Assembly (NCBI GenBank): GCA_040219575.1
Contig: JAVJSD010000019.1
Span: forward strand, 23,660 to 87,659
DNA length: 64,000 bases
From: JAVJSD01 sp040219575
Lineage (GTDB): Bacteria > Planctomycetota > Planctomycetia > Pirellulales > Pirellulaceae
Direction of reading: 5' to 3'
Position 1 is the stretch's first letter, and every line of letters starts with the position of its first letter. The position numbers were made by a program, and so were the translations under genes. A model generated the notes under the pieces. It was not told the origin of the DNA. It ran no database searches and worked only from the letters and a program-made list of their open reading frames with translations. Of the stretch, positions 25,063 to 34,281 are shown piece by piece.

Positions 25063-26439
25063 TCAAGCCACGACTTCCGAAACGGCGCCGAGGCTGTCCT
25101 GAAAGTGCTCCGTTTCGACGTCCATGCGGTGCAGCATGGTCAGCAGCAGGTTGCTCAAGCGGGCATTGGAATCAACCGGCCGACTGCAAATACGATAATG
25201 ACTACCGGCGTTCTCCACGTCGTACTTGTCGATATGAGGCAAATTGAAATCGACGTGCTGGCCGTGCTTCACGCCGAGCGCCTTGCCGCCCGCGTACAAC
25301 GTGGGCAGGTTCGCGTTGCCATGACTGTGGCCGTACGCCATGCCGCTGCCCCACAGCACCTGAGTCGTGTCCAGCAGCGATCCGTTGACGTCCTCATGCT
25401 GCTGGAGTTGATCGAGAAAATAGCTGAACTGTTCGACCAGGAAGGTGTCGGTCTGCGTCAAGCGGCGAAGTTGTTCAGGATCGCCGTTGTGGTGCGACAG
25501 TCCGTGCCGCGTTTGCGAGATGCCGATATCGGGAATCGCGCCGCCGTTGGATTCACTGCAAATCATGCAGGTGATGACGCGTGTCATGTCGGTCCGCAGG
25601 GCCAGCACCATCAGGTCGTAGAACAGGCGGTGGTATTCGCCGACGAGCGTCTTGTCGATCGTGCCGGTGTAGCGGGCGGCTTCCGATGCGGGAATTTCGG
25701 GTTTGGGAACACTGAGCCACTCCGCGGCGCGATCGGTCCGCACTTCCACCTGGCGGACGGCGGTCAGGTACTCGTCGAGCTTGTTGCGATCCGCGGCGCC
25801 CAGCGCCGCGTTGACGCGCCGCGCGTCGTCGAGCACGGCGTCGAGGATGCTGCCGCGACGATCCAACCGGCGTCGCACGACGTCGGCGCCTCCTTGCTCC
25901 TCGCCAAACAAGCGCTGGAAAATCGCCTTCACGTTGTGTTCGGCGGGGATCTGAATGCCGTCCCGCGACCAGGCCAACGAGTGTCCTTCGATCGCCAGTT
26001 CCAGCGAAGGGAACCGCGTGTACTTGCCCTGCACCTCCGCCATCAGTTGATCGGCGGAAACCGTGTTGCGAAATGCTCCGCCGTCGCGCGGGACGTCGGC
26101 GCCGGTCAGCCACACCTTGTCGCAGTTGTGGTGCTTGCCCAGCACATTGGGATGGTGAAGACCGCTGATCGGCGTGACATGGGCGCGGTGCCGCTCCAGC
26201 GAGGCCAGCGGCGAGGTGAACTCGAAATCCTTGCCGGCCTGCTGGATCTGCCAGGTCAGCGTGTTCACACCGTTGGGGATGTAGAGGAACACGCTGCGCT
26301 TGGGAGGCGCCGTCGGCCGCTCGGCGGCGAACAAGCCCGAGGGCTGCATGCACTCGAGCATCGGCAGCGCGATGCTGGCGCCGAGGCCGCGCAGGACATG
26401 TCTGCGGTTGAGCGTCATTCGCTGCGTTGGAATCGGCAT
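25063..26439 (-). CDS. DUF1552 domain-containing protein
   Basis: 458 residues. The N-terminus carries a Tat-like signal with a twin arginine (LNRRHVLRGLGASIALPMLE). The family signature is seen as RHGLSHHNGD, matching the HxxSHH-type motif, and the FLYIPNGVN and PISGLHHPNVLGKHHNCDKV segments are typical. DUF1552 proteins are co-transcribed with DUF1592 proteins in planctomycetes and relatives; the function is not established, though a secreted hydrolase or heme partner has been proposed. Spacing to the upstream DUF1592 gene is 51 bases. Confidence 0.9.
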   Translation of the reverse strand: MPIPTQRMTLNRRHVLRGLGASIALPMLECMQPSGLFAAERPTAPPKRSVFLYIPNGVNTLTWQIQQAGKDFEFTSPLASLERHRAHVTPISGLHHPNVLGKHHNCDKVWLTGADVPRDGGAFRNTVSADQLMAEVQGKYTRFPSLELAIEGHSLAWSRDGIQIPAEHNVKAIFQRLFGEEQGGADVVRRRLDRRGSILDAVLDDARRVNAALGAADRNKLDEYLTAVRQVEVRTDRAAEWLSVPKPEIPASEAARYTGTIDKTLVGEYHRLFYDLMVLALRTDMTRVITCMICSESNGGAIPDIGISQTRHGLSHHNGDPEQLRRLTQTDTFLVEQFSYFLDQLQQHEDVNGSLLDTTQVLWGSGMAYGHSHGNANLPTLYAGGKALGVKHGQHVDFNLPHIDKYDVENAGSHYRICSRPVDSNARLSNLLLTMLHRMDVETEHFQDSLGAVSEVVA

Positions 26440-26490
26440 GAGGATCGATCTCCGATCGAGGCGGCAAGGGAAGTGTTGAGTAAGGAAGAA

Positions 26491-28923
26491 CTAGCGCTTC
26501 TGGAACAAGTCGGAGAGGACGAACGCTTCGACGATCTCGCGGAGGCGATAGTCGCGGTCGCGTGCGACCGCGGCGATCGCTTCGAGCTGGTCGCGGTCGT
26601 CGATGGTCATGGTGCGGCGCAAGCCGTAGGTCGCCAGCTTCTCGATAAACGTTTCGTTGAACTGATCGAGATCCGCGAGCAGCAGTTGTTTGAATTGGTC
26701 GGCGTTTCCGAATTCTCGTCCGTCGGGAAACGCGCCGCTGGCGTCGACCGGCGGGTCGGCCCCGGTCCCTTCCGTTGGTTCATGGGTCCGCCACTCGCCG
26801 ATCGCGTTGAAGTTCTCGAAGGCCAGCCCGAGCGGGTCGATCTTGCGGTGGCACGCGGCGCAGTTCGGATCGTGGATATGCGCCGCGAGCTTCATTCGCA
26901 GGGTGGCCTTGGGGGTGTCGACGGGATTGGGTTCAATCGCATCGACGTTGGCCGGCGGCGGAGGCGGCGTCTTGCCGAGGATGACTTCCGAAACCCAGGC
27001 GCCGCGATGCACCGGTCGATGCCGTGTACCGTCGGAAGTGAGCGACAGGATCGAAGCGTGTGTCAGGATCCCGCCGCGCTGAAGTTTGGGATCGAGCGCG
27101 ACGCGTTGAAATTCGTCGTTGGCGACGTTGGGAATTCCGTAAAACCGCGCCAAGCGAGGATTGACCATCGTCCAGTCGGAGTCGAGAAACTCGCGGAGCG
27201 ACAGGTCTTGATGCAGCACCTCGTGAAAGTACTCGATCGTCTCCTGGATCATGCTCTGTTCGAGATGCGCGTCGTAGTTGGGGTAGATCCCCCGATCCGG
27301 CGGAAACATGCCGACTTTGCGCAGATGCAGCCACTGCGTGGCGAAGGATTCGCTGAACCGCTTGGATCGCGGATCGGCCAGCATCCGCGCCGCTTGACGT
27401 CGCAGTTCGTCCCGGTCGCGAAGCTTGCCCTGTTCGGCGAGCGCGAACAGTTCGTCGTCCGGCATCGTGCTCCACAGCAGGTACGAAAGACGAGAGGCGA
27501 TCTCCCAGTCGGTGAGCGTATGGCGCTGCCTGCTCTCATCGCCTTCGGCGAGGAACAGAAAACTCTTGGAGCAGAGAATGGCGGTCATGGCCGACTTCAT
27601 GGCGCCGGCGAACGTCTCGCCCGCGGCCAATTCGCTGGCCGCGATGTTGACGTAAACGTCGAGTTCGTCCGGCGCGAGAGGCCGACGGAAGGCGCGCCGC
27701 GCCAGGGCCGCCAGGCCGCCGCGGACTTGCTCGATGTTGCCTTCGCTGTTGCCTTCGCTCGTCGACTCGTCGCGGGGCATGTACTCGTCGCGACGCTGTT
27801 GTTCTTGCGCGGTGACGATCGGGCCGCGCATCGTGATCGAGTCGATGATCAGCACGGGCGACCGCGGGTTTCCCTGTTGGTCGGTGATCTTCATTTGCCA
27901 GGGGGCGCGTTCCTGCCTGGTGCTGATGAACGGGATGCGGCTGTGCGCGGTCGATCGCGGATGGCGCGGCGGCCCCGTCAGATTGAGCACGTGGAGCGAC
28001 GGCGCGCGAACATCGGGGAAGTGAGCCCGGAAGGTGACCTGCGTCGGCTCGTCCTCGGGCGCGACGATGTCCTGCTCGAAGAGGATGCGATCGAGCTTCC
28101 ACTCGTAGACCTGCATTCTCGGCGCGGGGCCGTTCTCCGGCTTCAGGCCGCTGACCTGATAGGTGAATTCATAGATGCCGGGTCCGGGGAACTTGAGGCC
28201 GTCGCGGTAGGGGTTCGAGGCGCGAAAGGCCTCGCCGGAGGTGACCAGTTCATAGCGCACCTTGTCGAGGAGGCCGGCCTCGGCGAGACGATCGTAATGC
28301 GGGTGGTCGGGTTTCAGATCGACGGCGTTGGTGGTCGCCTCGAGATACGCGATCTTTTGCTCGGGGTAGGCCTCGTTGAGGACGACTTCCGCCGCGGCGA
28401 TGTACTTGTCGATGTGCGTGGCGGAGAGCGTGAGCACGGAGCCGAGTCGCTCGAAGCCCTTCCACTCCGGGTCTTCGAGCAGTCCGCCCGGGTCTGCGGC
28501 GTCGTAGTGGACGCCGAGGAGATCGCGGACCGTGTTGACGTATTCCTCGCGGGTCAGGCGGTTGTACGTCACGCGGCCCCGCTGCGCCATCCGCGCGGCC
28601 TCTCCCTCGCGGATGCGGGCGGCGAGCCACTCCACGATTTGTGCACTCTGCTCGGCGGTGGGGCGATCGGCTTCGCCTTCGGGGGGCATCTCGCCGGAGT
28701 TGATCCGCTCCATGACCTCCGCCCATTGCGGGGTATCCTTGCGGCCGACGTCCCGCGACAAGACATCGAAGCGAAAGTCGCCCTCCTGCACCTCGTCGTT
28801 GTGGCAGCGAACACAGTGCGTATTGAGAAAGGGTTGCACCTCGCGATCGAACGACGGCGCCGCGAAGACGCATGCCGGGGAGACCAGGATCAGCAGCAGC
28901 GCGATGCGAAGGCGACGAGGCAT
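26491..28923 (-). CDS. DUF1592 domain-containing c-type cytochrome-like protein
   Basis: 810 residues. A signal peptide (RIALLLILVSPACVFA) precedes a planctomycete cytochrome C-type motif, HCVRCHNDEVQEGDFRFD, near residues 38-55, the site for a covalent heme. DUF1587 follows (RGRVTYNRLTREEYVNTVRD), then the carbohydrate-binding-like middle part, DUF1592 and DUF1588, and a DUF1585 end with CAACHRKIDPLGLAFENFNA. First gene of the minus-strand operon with DUF1552, a secreted unknown, an enolase-like gene and apbE. Periplasmic; the partner and substrate are unknown. Confidence 0.9.
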   Translation of the reverse strand: MPRRLRIALLLILVSPACVFAAPSFDREVQPFLNTHCVRCHNDEVQEGDFRFDVLSRDVGRKDTPQWAEVMERINSGEMPPEGEADRPTAEQSAQIVEWLAARIREGEAARMAQRGRVTYNRLTREEYVNTVRDLLGVHYDAADPGGLLEDPEWKGFERLGSVLTLSATHIDKYIAAAEVVLNEAYPEQKIAYLEATTNAVDLKPDHPHYDRLAEAGLLDKVRYELVTSGEAFRASNPYRDGLKFPGPGIYEFTYQVSGLKPENGPAPRMQVYEWKLDRILFEQDIVAPEDEPTQVTFRAHFPDVRAPSLHVLNLTGPPRHPRSTAHSRIPFISTRQERAPWQMKITDQQGNPRSPVLIIDSITMRGPIVTAQEQQRRDEYMPRDESTSEGNSEGNIEQVRGGLAALARRAFRRPLAPDELDVYVNIAASELAAGETFAGAMKSAMTAILCSKSFLFLAEGDESRQRHTLTDWEIASRLSYLLWSTMPDDELFALAEQGKLRDRDELRRQAARMLADPRSKRFSESFATQWLHLRKVGMFPPDRGIYPNYDAHLEQSMIQETIEYFHEVLHQDLSLREFLDSDWTMVNPRLARFYGIPNVANDEFQRVALDPKLQRGGILTHASILSLTSDGTRHRPVHRGAWVSEVILGKTPPPPPANVDAIEPNPVDTPKATLRMKLAAHIHDPNCAACHRKIDPLGLAFENFNAIGEWRTHEPTEGTGADPPVDASGAFPDGREFGNADQFKQLLLADLDQFNETFIEKLATYGLRRTMTIDDRDQLEAIAAVARDRDYRLREIVEAFVLSDLFQKR

Positions 28924-29165
28924 GGATTCTCAGGCGATGCGGTGTCTCGAAGGTCTGGCGGGCGGCGATCGGCGGGGGCCCTTCGGCGGCACCGCGGACA
29001 GCGACACAAGTCGAAAGGGCAATTCACGTTATGCTGGATTTGGCGTTGATGCAAGTGCGGCGGGCTGGCGCCGAGGTGTGGTCGATGTCTGTGGTCGATG
29101 TCATCGCGCCGTGCGAGAGAGCAGCGAAGGTTCCCGAAGGGGGCGCCCGGCAGAAAACCGGTGGG

Positions 29166-29199
29166 CAAAAAAGAAGCCCCGCACGGGGCGGGGCTTTGG
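29166..29199 (-). terminator. Intrinsic terminator after the first DUF1559 pseudopilin
   Basis: Read on the minus strand, aagccccgc cccgt gcggggctt is a perfect nine-base-pair stem followed by cttttttg. It lies about 120 bases after the stop of the 29322-30305 gene. Confidence 0.8.
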
Positions 29200-29321
29200 T
29201 CGCCAGAGCCTTCCGCCGCAAACGACGCCGGACCGTCGCGCTTGCGGGAAGGCTGCAGCGGGCAGTCTTCTGCCATCAGGTTGGGTCGGCCGCCGCCGGA
29301 ATCCTCCGGCGCGGCGGGGAT

Positions 29322-30305
29322 TCAGCTTCCGGTCAGGTTGAGGCGGTTGCCGTCGGCGCGACGCGAGATGTTCTGAATCATTCCCGAGCTGCAGTAGGAG
29401 TTGACCGTATCAACGCGGCCGTCGCCAAAGGCGAACTGGACGATGTTGGGGTGCCAACTGCCGAAGCGACGCCAGAAGTTGGCCGTGTTCGCGGTGATGT
29501 CGCCTCCCGCATCGTAGGGATTGCGCGTGGGGGCCTCCCGTCCGTTGCGCGTGGCGCCGGAGCAGTTCTCGTCGGCCTCGATCCAGGCGTAGACCGTGAA
29601 GTCGCCGAATCGCTTGTCCTGGTTCAGGTAACGAGGATGCAGCGCCTTCTCACCGAAGACCGCCTGGTTGCTGGTGCCGTCGACCCAACTGGCGAACGTC
29701 GTCCGCGAGCGATACATCCGGGCCGGATCGTTCCAGGTGATGTTGGCGGGCTTGGTGCGCCAGACCACCAGGAATGGCCCCAACTGGGCGGTCAACGAGT
29801 GGGCCTGGCCCCAGGAATCCGTGACGGAGTAGCCGTCGGACGAGGCCGAGCCATGACTCGGAACGGCGTAGTCGCCGGCCACGAGGTTCTGGTCGGGCGG
29901 ACTGCTGCGCGTGAACTGGGGCGCCTTACGACGCGACGGACAGTACAAATAAGGCAGGGCGGCGGCGGCGTCGTTGATGTCGTCCCAGTTGCCTTGAACT
30001 GTGTAGGGCTGGTGCAACTCGAATCCTCGCCACAGATTCTGCTGTTCCATGTAGGGGGCGATCAAGCCGGCCCAGGAGATTCCTTCGGTGTACATCGCCA
30101 GGGGCACGTTGTCGCCGCGCTGGTCGTGATGGTTCTGAACGCCGAGGGCCAATTGCTTGAGGTTGTTCTTGCAGGCGGAGCGATTCGCCGCTTCCCGGGC
30201 CGCCTGCACGGCCGGAAGCAACATGGCGGCCAAGACACCGATAATGGCGATGACCACCAATAGTTCAATGAGCGTAAAACCACACTTTGCGCGTCGTGGT
30301 TGCAT
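29322..30305 (-). CDS. DUF1559 pseudopilin-like protein, copy 1
   Basis: 327 residues from the ATG at 30303-30305; upstream in-frame residues would spoil the pilin N-terminus. The N-terminus is a prepilin-type signal, RRAKCGFTLIELLVVIAIIG, with the usual Gly before Phe and Glu at +5 of the mature form. The DUF1559 motifs follow: AAREAANRSACKNNLKQLAL, HHDQRGDNVPLAMY, the WVDGTSNQAVFGE segment and AFGDGRVDTVNSY at the end. A paralogue of very similar sequence follows upstream (30693-31676). Probably an exported surface fibre or adhesin processed by a prepilin peptidase; the true role of the family is unknown. Confidence 0.9.
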   Translation of the reverse strand: MQPRRAKCGFTLIELLVVIAIIGVLAAMLLPAVQAAREAANRSACKNNLKQLALGVQNHHDQRGDNVPLAMYTEGISWAGLIAPYMEQQNLWRGFELHQPYTVQGNWDDINDAAAALPYLYCPSRRKAPQFTRSSPPDQNLVAGDYAVPSHGSASSDGYSVTDSWGQAHSLTAQLGPFLVVWRTKPANITWNDPARMYRSRTTFASWVDGTSNQAVFGEKALHPRYLNQDKRFGDFTVYAWIEADENCSGATRNGREAPTRNPYDAGGDITANTANFWRRFGSWHPNIVQFAFGDGRVDTVNSYCSSGMIQNISRRADGNRLNLTGS

Positions 30306-30457
30306 ACGGACACTCCTGGTTGGAGGGGAGTCGACGTCGGGGTTTGGACGCCGAGGGAGGTGGGAAATTGGGGTGGGAGACTCGCGTTCCGGACGAGCCG
30401 CGACCATATTAACCGCGCCGCATGACGAGATGGAACCACAACAAACGATTTTTCCTG

Positions 30458-30492
30458 GAAACACCCCACAGGAACTAGCCATTATTGGCCGT
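30458..30492 (-). promoter_or_regulatory. Conserved 35-nt upstream block, copy 1
   Basis: About 153 bases before the copy-1 start. It matches the block at 31835-31869 in 33 of 35 positions. It contains caccccacaggaactagc and ends in attggccgt (plus-strand reading). The flanks are much less alike, so the block is likely to be a promoter or regulator site and not merely duplication residue. Confidence 0.55.
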
Positions 30493-30537
30493 TTGATTTG
30501 GTGTTGTCGGGGGGGCGTCAGGAAAAAGACGCAAACC

Positions 30538-30565
30538 AAAAAAAGCCCCGCTCGGGGGCGGGGCG
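30538..30565 (-). terminator. Intrinsic terminator after the second DUF1559 pseudopilin
   Basis: On the minus strand, gccccgcccccgagcggggc followed by seven T residues. It lies about 127 bases beyond the stop of the 30693-31676 gene and just before the conserved block of copy 1, so each copy has its own transcript. Confidence 0.8.
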
Positions 30566-30692
30566 AAAGGGATTCGATCTTCGCAATGAATGTGATTCGC
30601 GAGGGATGTGATTCGCGATGGCTGTGATTACCGATGGCCGTGAACGGTCGACGCCGGATCGTCGCGTTCGCGGCCAGGCGATGTGGGGCCTG

Positions 30693-31676
30693 TCAGCTTC
30701 CGGTCAGGTTGAGTCGGTTGCCGTCGGCGCGACGCGAGATGTTCTGAATCATCCCCGAGCCGCAGTAGGAGTTGACCGTGTCGACCCGACCGTCGCCAAA
30801 GGCGAATTGGACGATGTTGGGATGCCAGCTGCCGAAGCGCCGCCAGTAGTTGGCGGTGCCGGCGGAGATGTCGCCTCCCGCGTCGTAGGGATGGCGGGTG
30901 GGGACTTCACGTCCGTTGCGGGTGGCGCCGGAGCAATTCTCGACACCCTCGATCCAGGCGTAGATGGTGAAGTCGCCGTATCGCCCGTCTTGATTCAGGA
31001 AGCGGGGATGCAGCGATTTCTCACCGAAGATGGCCTGGTTGCTGGTGCCGTCGACCCAACTGGCGAAGGTCGTCCGCGAGCGATACATCCGGGCCGGATC
31101 GTTCCAGGTGATGTTCGAGGGTTTCGTCCGCCACACGACCAGGAACGGTCCCAACTGCGCGGTCAGCGAATGCGCCTGGCCCCACGAGTTGCTGGTGTCG
31201 TGGGCGTTCGTGTTGGCCGAACCGTGGCTCGGTACGGCGTAGTCGCCGGCCACCAGATTCTTGTCGGGCGGGCTGCTGCGTGTGAACTGCGGCGCCTTGC
31301 GTCGCGAGGGACAGTACAGAAACGGAAACGCCGACGAGGCGTCGTCGATGTCTTCCCAGTTTCCTTGGGCCGTGTACGGCTGGTGAAGGTTCAGCCGTCG
31401 CCACATGTTCTGCTGCTCCATGTACGGCGCGATCAGCCCCGCCCAGGAGATTCCTTCGGTGTACATCGCCAGGGGCACGTTGTCGCCGCGCTGGTCGTGA
31501 TGGTTTTGAACGCCGAGGGCCAATTGCTTGAGGTTGTTCTTGCAGGCGGAGCGATTCGCCGCTTCCCGGGCTGCCTGCACGGCGGGGAGCAGCATAGCGG
31601 CCAAAACACCGATAATGGCGATGACCACCAACAATTCAATGAGCGTGAAACCACGCTTTGCGCGTCGTGGTTGCAT
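30693..31676 (-). CDS. DUF1559 pseudopilin-like protein, copy 2
   Basis: 327 residues, the same length as copy 1 with which it shares most residues (identical N-terminal 60 residues except one). The prepilin signal is RRAKRGFTLIELLVVIAIIG, followed by the AAREAANRSACKNNLKQLAL motif. Differences cluster in the middle (for example GSANTNAHDTSNSWGQA against GSASSDGYSVTDSWGQA), consistent with divergence after duplication or diversifying surface sites. The upstream block at 31835-31869 and terminator at 30538-30565 are also duplicated. Confidence 0.9.
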   Translation of the reverse strand: MQPRRAKRGFTLIELLVVIAIIGVLAAMLLPAVQAAREAANRSACKNNLKQLALGVQNHHDQRGDNVPLAMYTEGISWAGLIAPYMEQQNMWRRLNLHQPYTAQGNWEDIDDASSAFPFLYCPSRRKAPQFTRSSPPDKNLVAGDYAVPSHGSANTNAHDTSNSWGQAHSLTAQLGPFLVVWRTKPSNITWNDPARMYRSRTTFASWVDGTSNQAIFGEKSLHPRFLNQDGRYGDFTIYAWIEGVENCSGATRNGREVPTRHPYDAGGDISAGTANYWRRFGSWHPNIVQFAFGDGRVDTVNSYCGSGMIQNISRRADGNRLNLTGS

Positions 31677-31834
31677 ACCGACATCTCCTTACTGGGGACA
31701 GAAGACGACGTCGGGGAGACGTCGTAGGGGTGGGATAACTCGGGGGACCCGCGTTCCGGACGGGTTCAACGCATTGAAACACGAACTGCGCCTTCATGAA
31801 ACCGCAACAAATCGATTTTCACCATTTTTACTTT

Positions 31835-31869
31835 GAAACACCCCACAGGAACTAGCTCTTATTGGCCGT
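31835..31869 (-). promoter_or_regulatory. Conserved 35-nt upstream block, copy 2
   Basis: Matches 30458-30492 in 33 of 35 positions, at a similar distance (159 bases) from its start codon. The stretch caccccacaggaactagc is fully shared. Probably a shared promoter or binding site for this gene family. Confidence 0.55.
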
Positions 31870-32035
31870 ATGCAGCGATATTTCGTCTGTCTGTCAGGAA
31901 AAATAGTGAAATCTCGCGGTAGCAGACTGCGGCGACGAGCGCTTGTTGCGAGCAGTTCCAGGCAGGCATTTCATGCGGCGAGTGCATGGGTGGGAACCGC
32001 CGCCATGGTCGCCGCGTCGGTAGAAGTGCAAGAGG

Positions 32036-32090
32036 AAAGGATGTCAGAAAGGGATGTCAGTAAGGGATGTCAGTAAGGGATGTCGTCGAC
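32036..32090 (+). repeat. 13-bp tandem repeat before a secreted-protein gene
   Basis: About four units of aagggatgtcagt (first and last imperfect) stand 28 bases before the ATG at 32118. Each unit contains an ATG, so false starts are likely. The rest of the 31677-32117 gap holds the conserved block at 31835-31869 and no gene. Confidence 0.6.
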
Positions 32091-32117
32091 CGCCGGTTGA
32101 ATTCGGGACAACGCGCC

Positions 32118-32696
32118 ATGCATCTCCGTACATTCACCGCTTCGTTGTTGTTGGCTTCGCTGGCGATCGGGGGGCGGCCCGTCGCCGCGCAGACGGATCT
32201 CAGTGCGCTGTGGGCTTGGAGCCAGCAGGGGTTGGTCCCCCCGGCGGCGCCGGTGGTTTACGCTCCGCCCGGCGAAGAGGACCGACTTCAAACGGAGTCG
32301 TGCCTGCAGGCCGTCGGCAAGCGGGTTCGCGTGGAAGGCGTCGGCTGGCATCCGTCGCCGGATTCAAACCAGAGAGAAGGGCCGCCGCCGGAGTCCTGGC
32401 CGCGGGTGATTTTCGAAGGGGGAACGATCTACTTGCGCGGCGTCGACTTCGACAAGGCCGACGCGCACGGCAGGTTGGTTCGCGTGGTCGGCACGCTCAA
32501 GCCGCACGACGAACTCAACGCCAGGCTCGAGGCGCTGCACGAAAGGATTTATGGAGGCCCCGCTTGCGCGGTGGAACTGCTTCTGCGAGAGCCCCTCCCG
32601 CCTCCACCGCGGCACTACCTGCTCGAGGATGCTTCGCTGGAAATCGTCGAGCGCATTGCGTCGCCCAGGCTCACTTTCCAGCCGCGGCCGGAGTAG
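32118..32696 (+). CDS. Secreted protein of unknown function, 192 residues
   Basis: The start at 32118 begins a good signal peptide (LRTFTASLLLASLAIGGRPV). Earlier in-frame ATGs belong to the tandem repeat and would add a non-signal N-terminus. The mature part is small and beta-rich, with LWAWSQQGLVPPAAP, VGKRVRVEGVGWH, YLRGVDFDKADAHGRLVRV and YLLEDASLEIVERI; it resembles an OB-fold protein that carries a short GKRVRVEG...GRLVRVVGTL pair of strands. No enzyme motif. Its last 26 bases overlap, tail to tail, the end of the minus-strand HEAT-like gene. Confidence 0.7.
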   Translation: MHLRTFTASLLLASLAIGGRPVAAQTDLSALWAWSQQGLVPPAAPVVYAPPGEEDRLQTESCLQAVGKRVRVEGVGWHPSPDSNQREGPPPESWPRVIFEGGTIYLRGVDFDKADAHGRLVRVVGTLKPHDELNARLEALHERIYGGPACAVELLLREPLPPPPRHYLLEDASLEIVERIASPRLTFQPRPE

Positions 32697-34056
32697 CCTG
32701 CTCGTCCCGCGGCGCCCCTTCGTCTTTCGGGGGTTCGGGCAGGGGATGCTTTTCGACGTAGGCGTTCCATTTCGCGAACGCCTCGTCGCGCTGGACCGTG
32801 TTGTCGAATCGCATGTACGAATAGCTGACGCTGTAGTTGGCCGGGTTCTGGGCCATTCGCTGAAAGATCGGTTTGGCGCGGGGGAGGTGGTATTGCTCGT
32901 GGTCCTGGCCGGTGAGATGGATCAACCAACCGAGCGCCACGTCGCGCAGTTCGATGGTGACGATCACTTTGTTGACGCGCTGCCTCGTGATGGCGCTGGT
33001 CTCCTTCAGCAGCGGCGCCAACCGGGCGGCGTAGGGCTTGCCGCCCAATTTGCCCACGGCTTCGATGGCGTAGCTGGCGTAGGAGGGTGGAATGCCGTTT
33101 CGGTTTTCGATCGTCTCGAGGGCCAGACCAAGTCCTTCGGGAATTTCGTACTGGATCGCCATCCGAAGTTTCTGGTTGAGCAGTCGCGGGCCGGTCGACA
33201 GGGCGATCCATTGGCCCAGCACTTTGCGCCCCGGCTCCTTGGTCTCGCCCGAGGTCAGCCCCTGTCGATAGAGCGGCGAATTGGTGATCTGCGACCAGTA
33301 CGCGTCGTCGGCCACATCGGAATCGAGCCGCGGGTCGGCCGCCACGAACATCAAGGCCGACACCGTGGCCAGCGAGGGCTGGACGCGCTGGTTGCTGTTG
33401 GGCAGCCGCATCATCTGATAGACGCTGCGGTAGCGGATGTCGAGCGCGTCGGCCATCGGCACCTTGCCGGCCTCGGTGGAGATCAGCAGCGCGCCCTCCG
33501 CCTGGTGCATCTCGGCGAACAGCCGCCGCGCCGCCGCGTCGTCGCCGGCGATCTGGCGATAGCGCTCCCAGCCGGGCAGGTCGTGTTCGAGCTTTCCCTG
33601 GGGATCGTCCACGAACCGCGAGAGTCTCCGCTGGTAGTCCGACTCCAGGATGTCGTTGAGCAGCCGCTGGCAGGTGCGGCGGATTTGCAGGTCGTCGCTG
33701 GAGAGGCCCTGCTGCAGCGCGTCGCGCGCGTCGAGGCCAAATTCGCGAAGCTGCGTCTCCGCCGCGCGGCGCTCGTCGAACGATTCGCTGCCGAGCTTCG
33801 CCACCAAGTCCCGCGGCTTTCCGGCGGCGGAGGCTTCGCCCGGGGGCGAATCGACGGAGGCGTCGTTGTTGGAGGCGTCGGAGTTCGTCGCCGGCGACTC
33901 GCCGCCGACTGCGGCGCTGGGAGCTTTTTCGGGCGTCTTGGGCGTTTGGCCGAACACCGCCGGGGACAGCCCGGTCGCGATCAGGGCCGCGGAAGCCAAC
34001 AGGGCTAGCGACAGCCGGCGAGAACTCGATATCGAATCATGGCGGAAAGGCGACAA
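32671..34056 (-). CDS. Secreted HEAT-repeat-like protein
   Basis: About 461 residues. No ATG lies near the obvious signal peptide (LALLASAALIATGLSPAVF), so a TTG at 34054-34056 is chosen as the most likely start; the frame is open much further upstream, but that part is a shadow of another gene. After a low-complexity linker (ATNSDASNNDASVDS) a HEAT-like helical pair is seen: LVAKLGSESFDERRAAETQL, LQQGLSSDDLQIRRTCQRL. The rest is helical with no catalytic motif (PNSNQRVQPSLATVSALMF; YSYMRFDNTV). It ends in an AT-PAAAGK tail that overlaps the convergent gene by 26 bases. Probably an exported scaffold. Confidence 0.65.
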   Translation of the reverse strand: MSPFRHDSISSSRRLSLALLASAALIATGLSPAVFGQTPKTPEKAPSAAVGGESPATNSDASNNDASVDSPPGEASAAGKPRDLVAKLGSESFDERRAAETQLREFGLDARDALQQGLSSDDLQIRRTCQRLLNDILESDYQRRLSRFVDDPQGKLEHDLPGWERYRQIAGDDAAARRLFAEMHQAEGALLISTEAGKVPMADALDIRYRSVYQMMRLPNSNQRVQPSLATVSALMFVAADPRLDSDVADDAYWSQITNSPLYRQGLTSGETKEPGRKVLGQWIALSTGPRLLNQKLRMAIQYEIPEGLGLALETIENRNGIPPSYASYAIEAVGKLGGKPYAARLAPLLKETSAITRQRVNKVIVTIELRDVALGWLIHLTGQDHEQYHLPRAKPIFQRMAQNPANYSVSYSYMRFDNTVQRDEAFAKWNAYVEKHPLPEPPKDEGAPRDEQATPAAAGK

Positions 34057-34281
34057 GGGACCGTGCTGGGGTTGAGGGGGGAGAGCAACCAAACCGGTTT
34101 GGCTGGCGGATTCCAGTTTCTCACACCAGGGCGTCGGGGGAAAGCATTTCTTGGCCGCGACGACGACTCCGACATCGTCCGCCGCCGTGCAGAATCGTGG
34201 GCGATCGACTAGACTGGTTGCGACGCGACCGCCATCGCCGCCCCACCCACCTCGCCCTTCCTTCCTTGACCAGTTTGAATT

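Noticed and set aside
20943..25247. Plus-strand 1434-codon open frame
   Set aside because: Antisense to ApbE, the enolase-like gene and the secreted gene, which carry clear motifs; the composition is typical of shadow frames in high-GC DNA.
25003..29049. Plus-strand 1348-codon open frame
   Set aside because: Antisense to DUF1552 and DUF1592 genes with unmistakable motifs.
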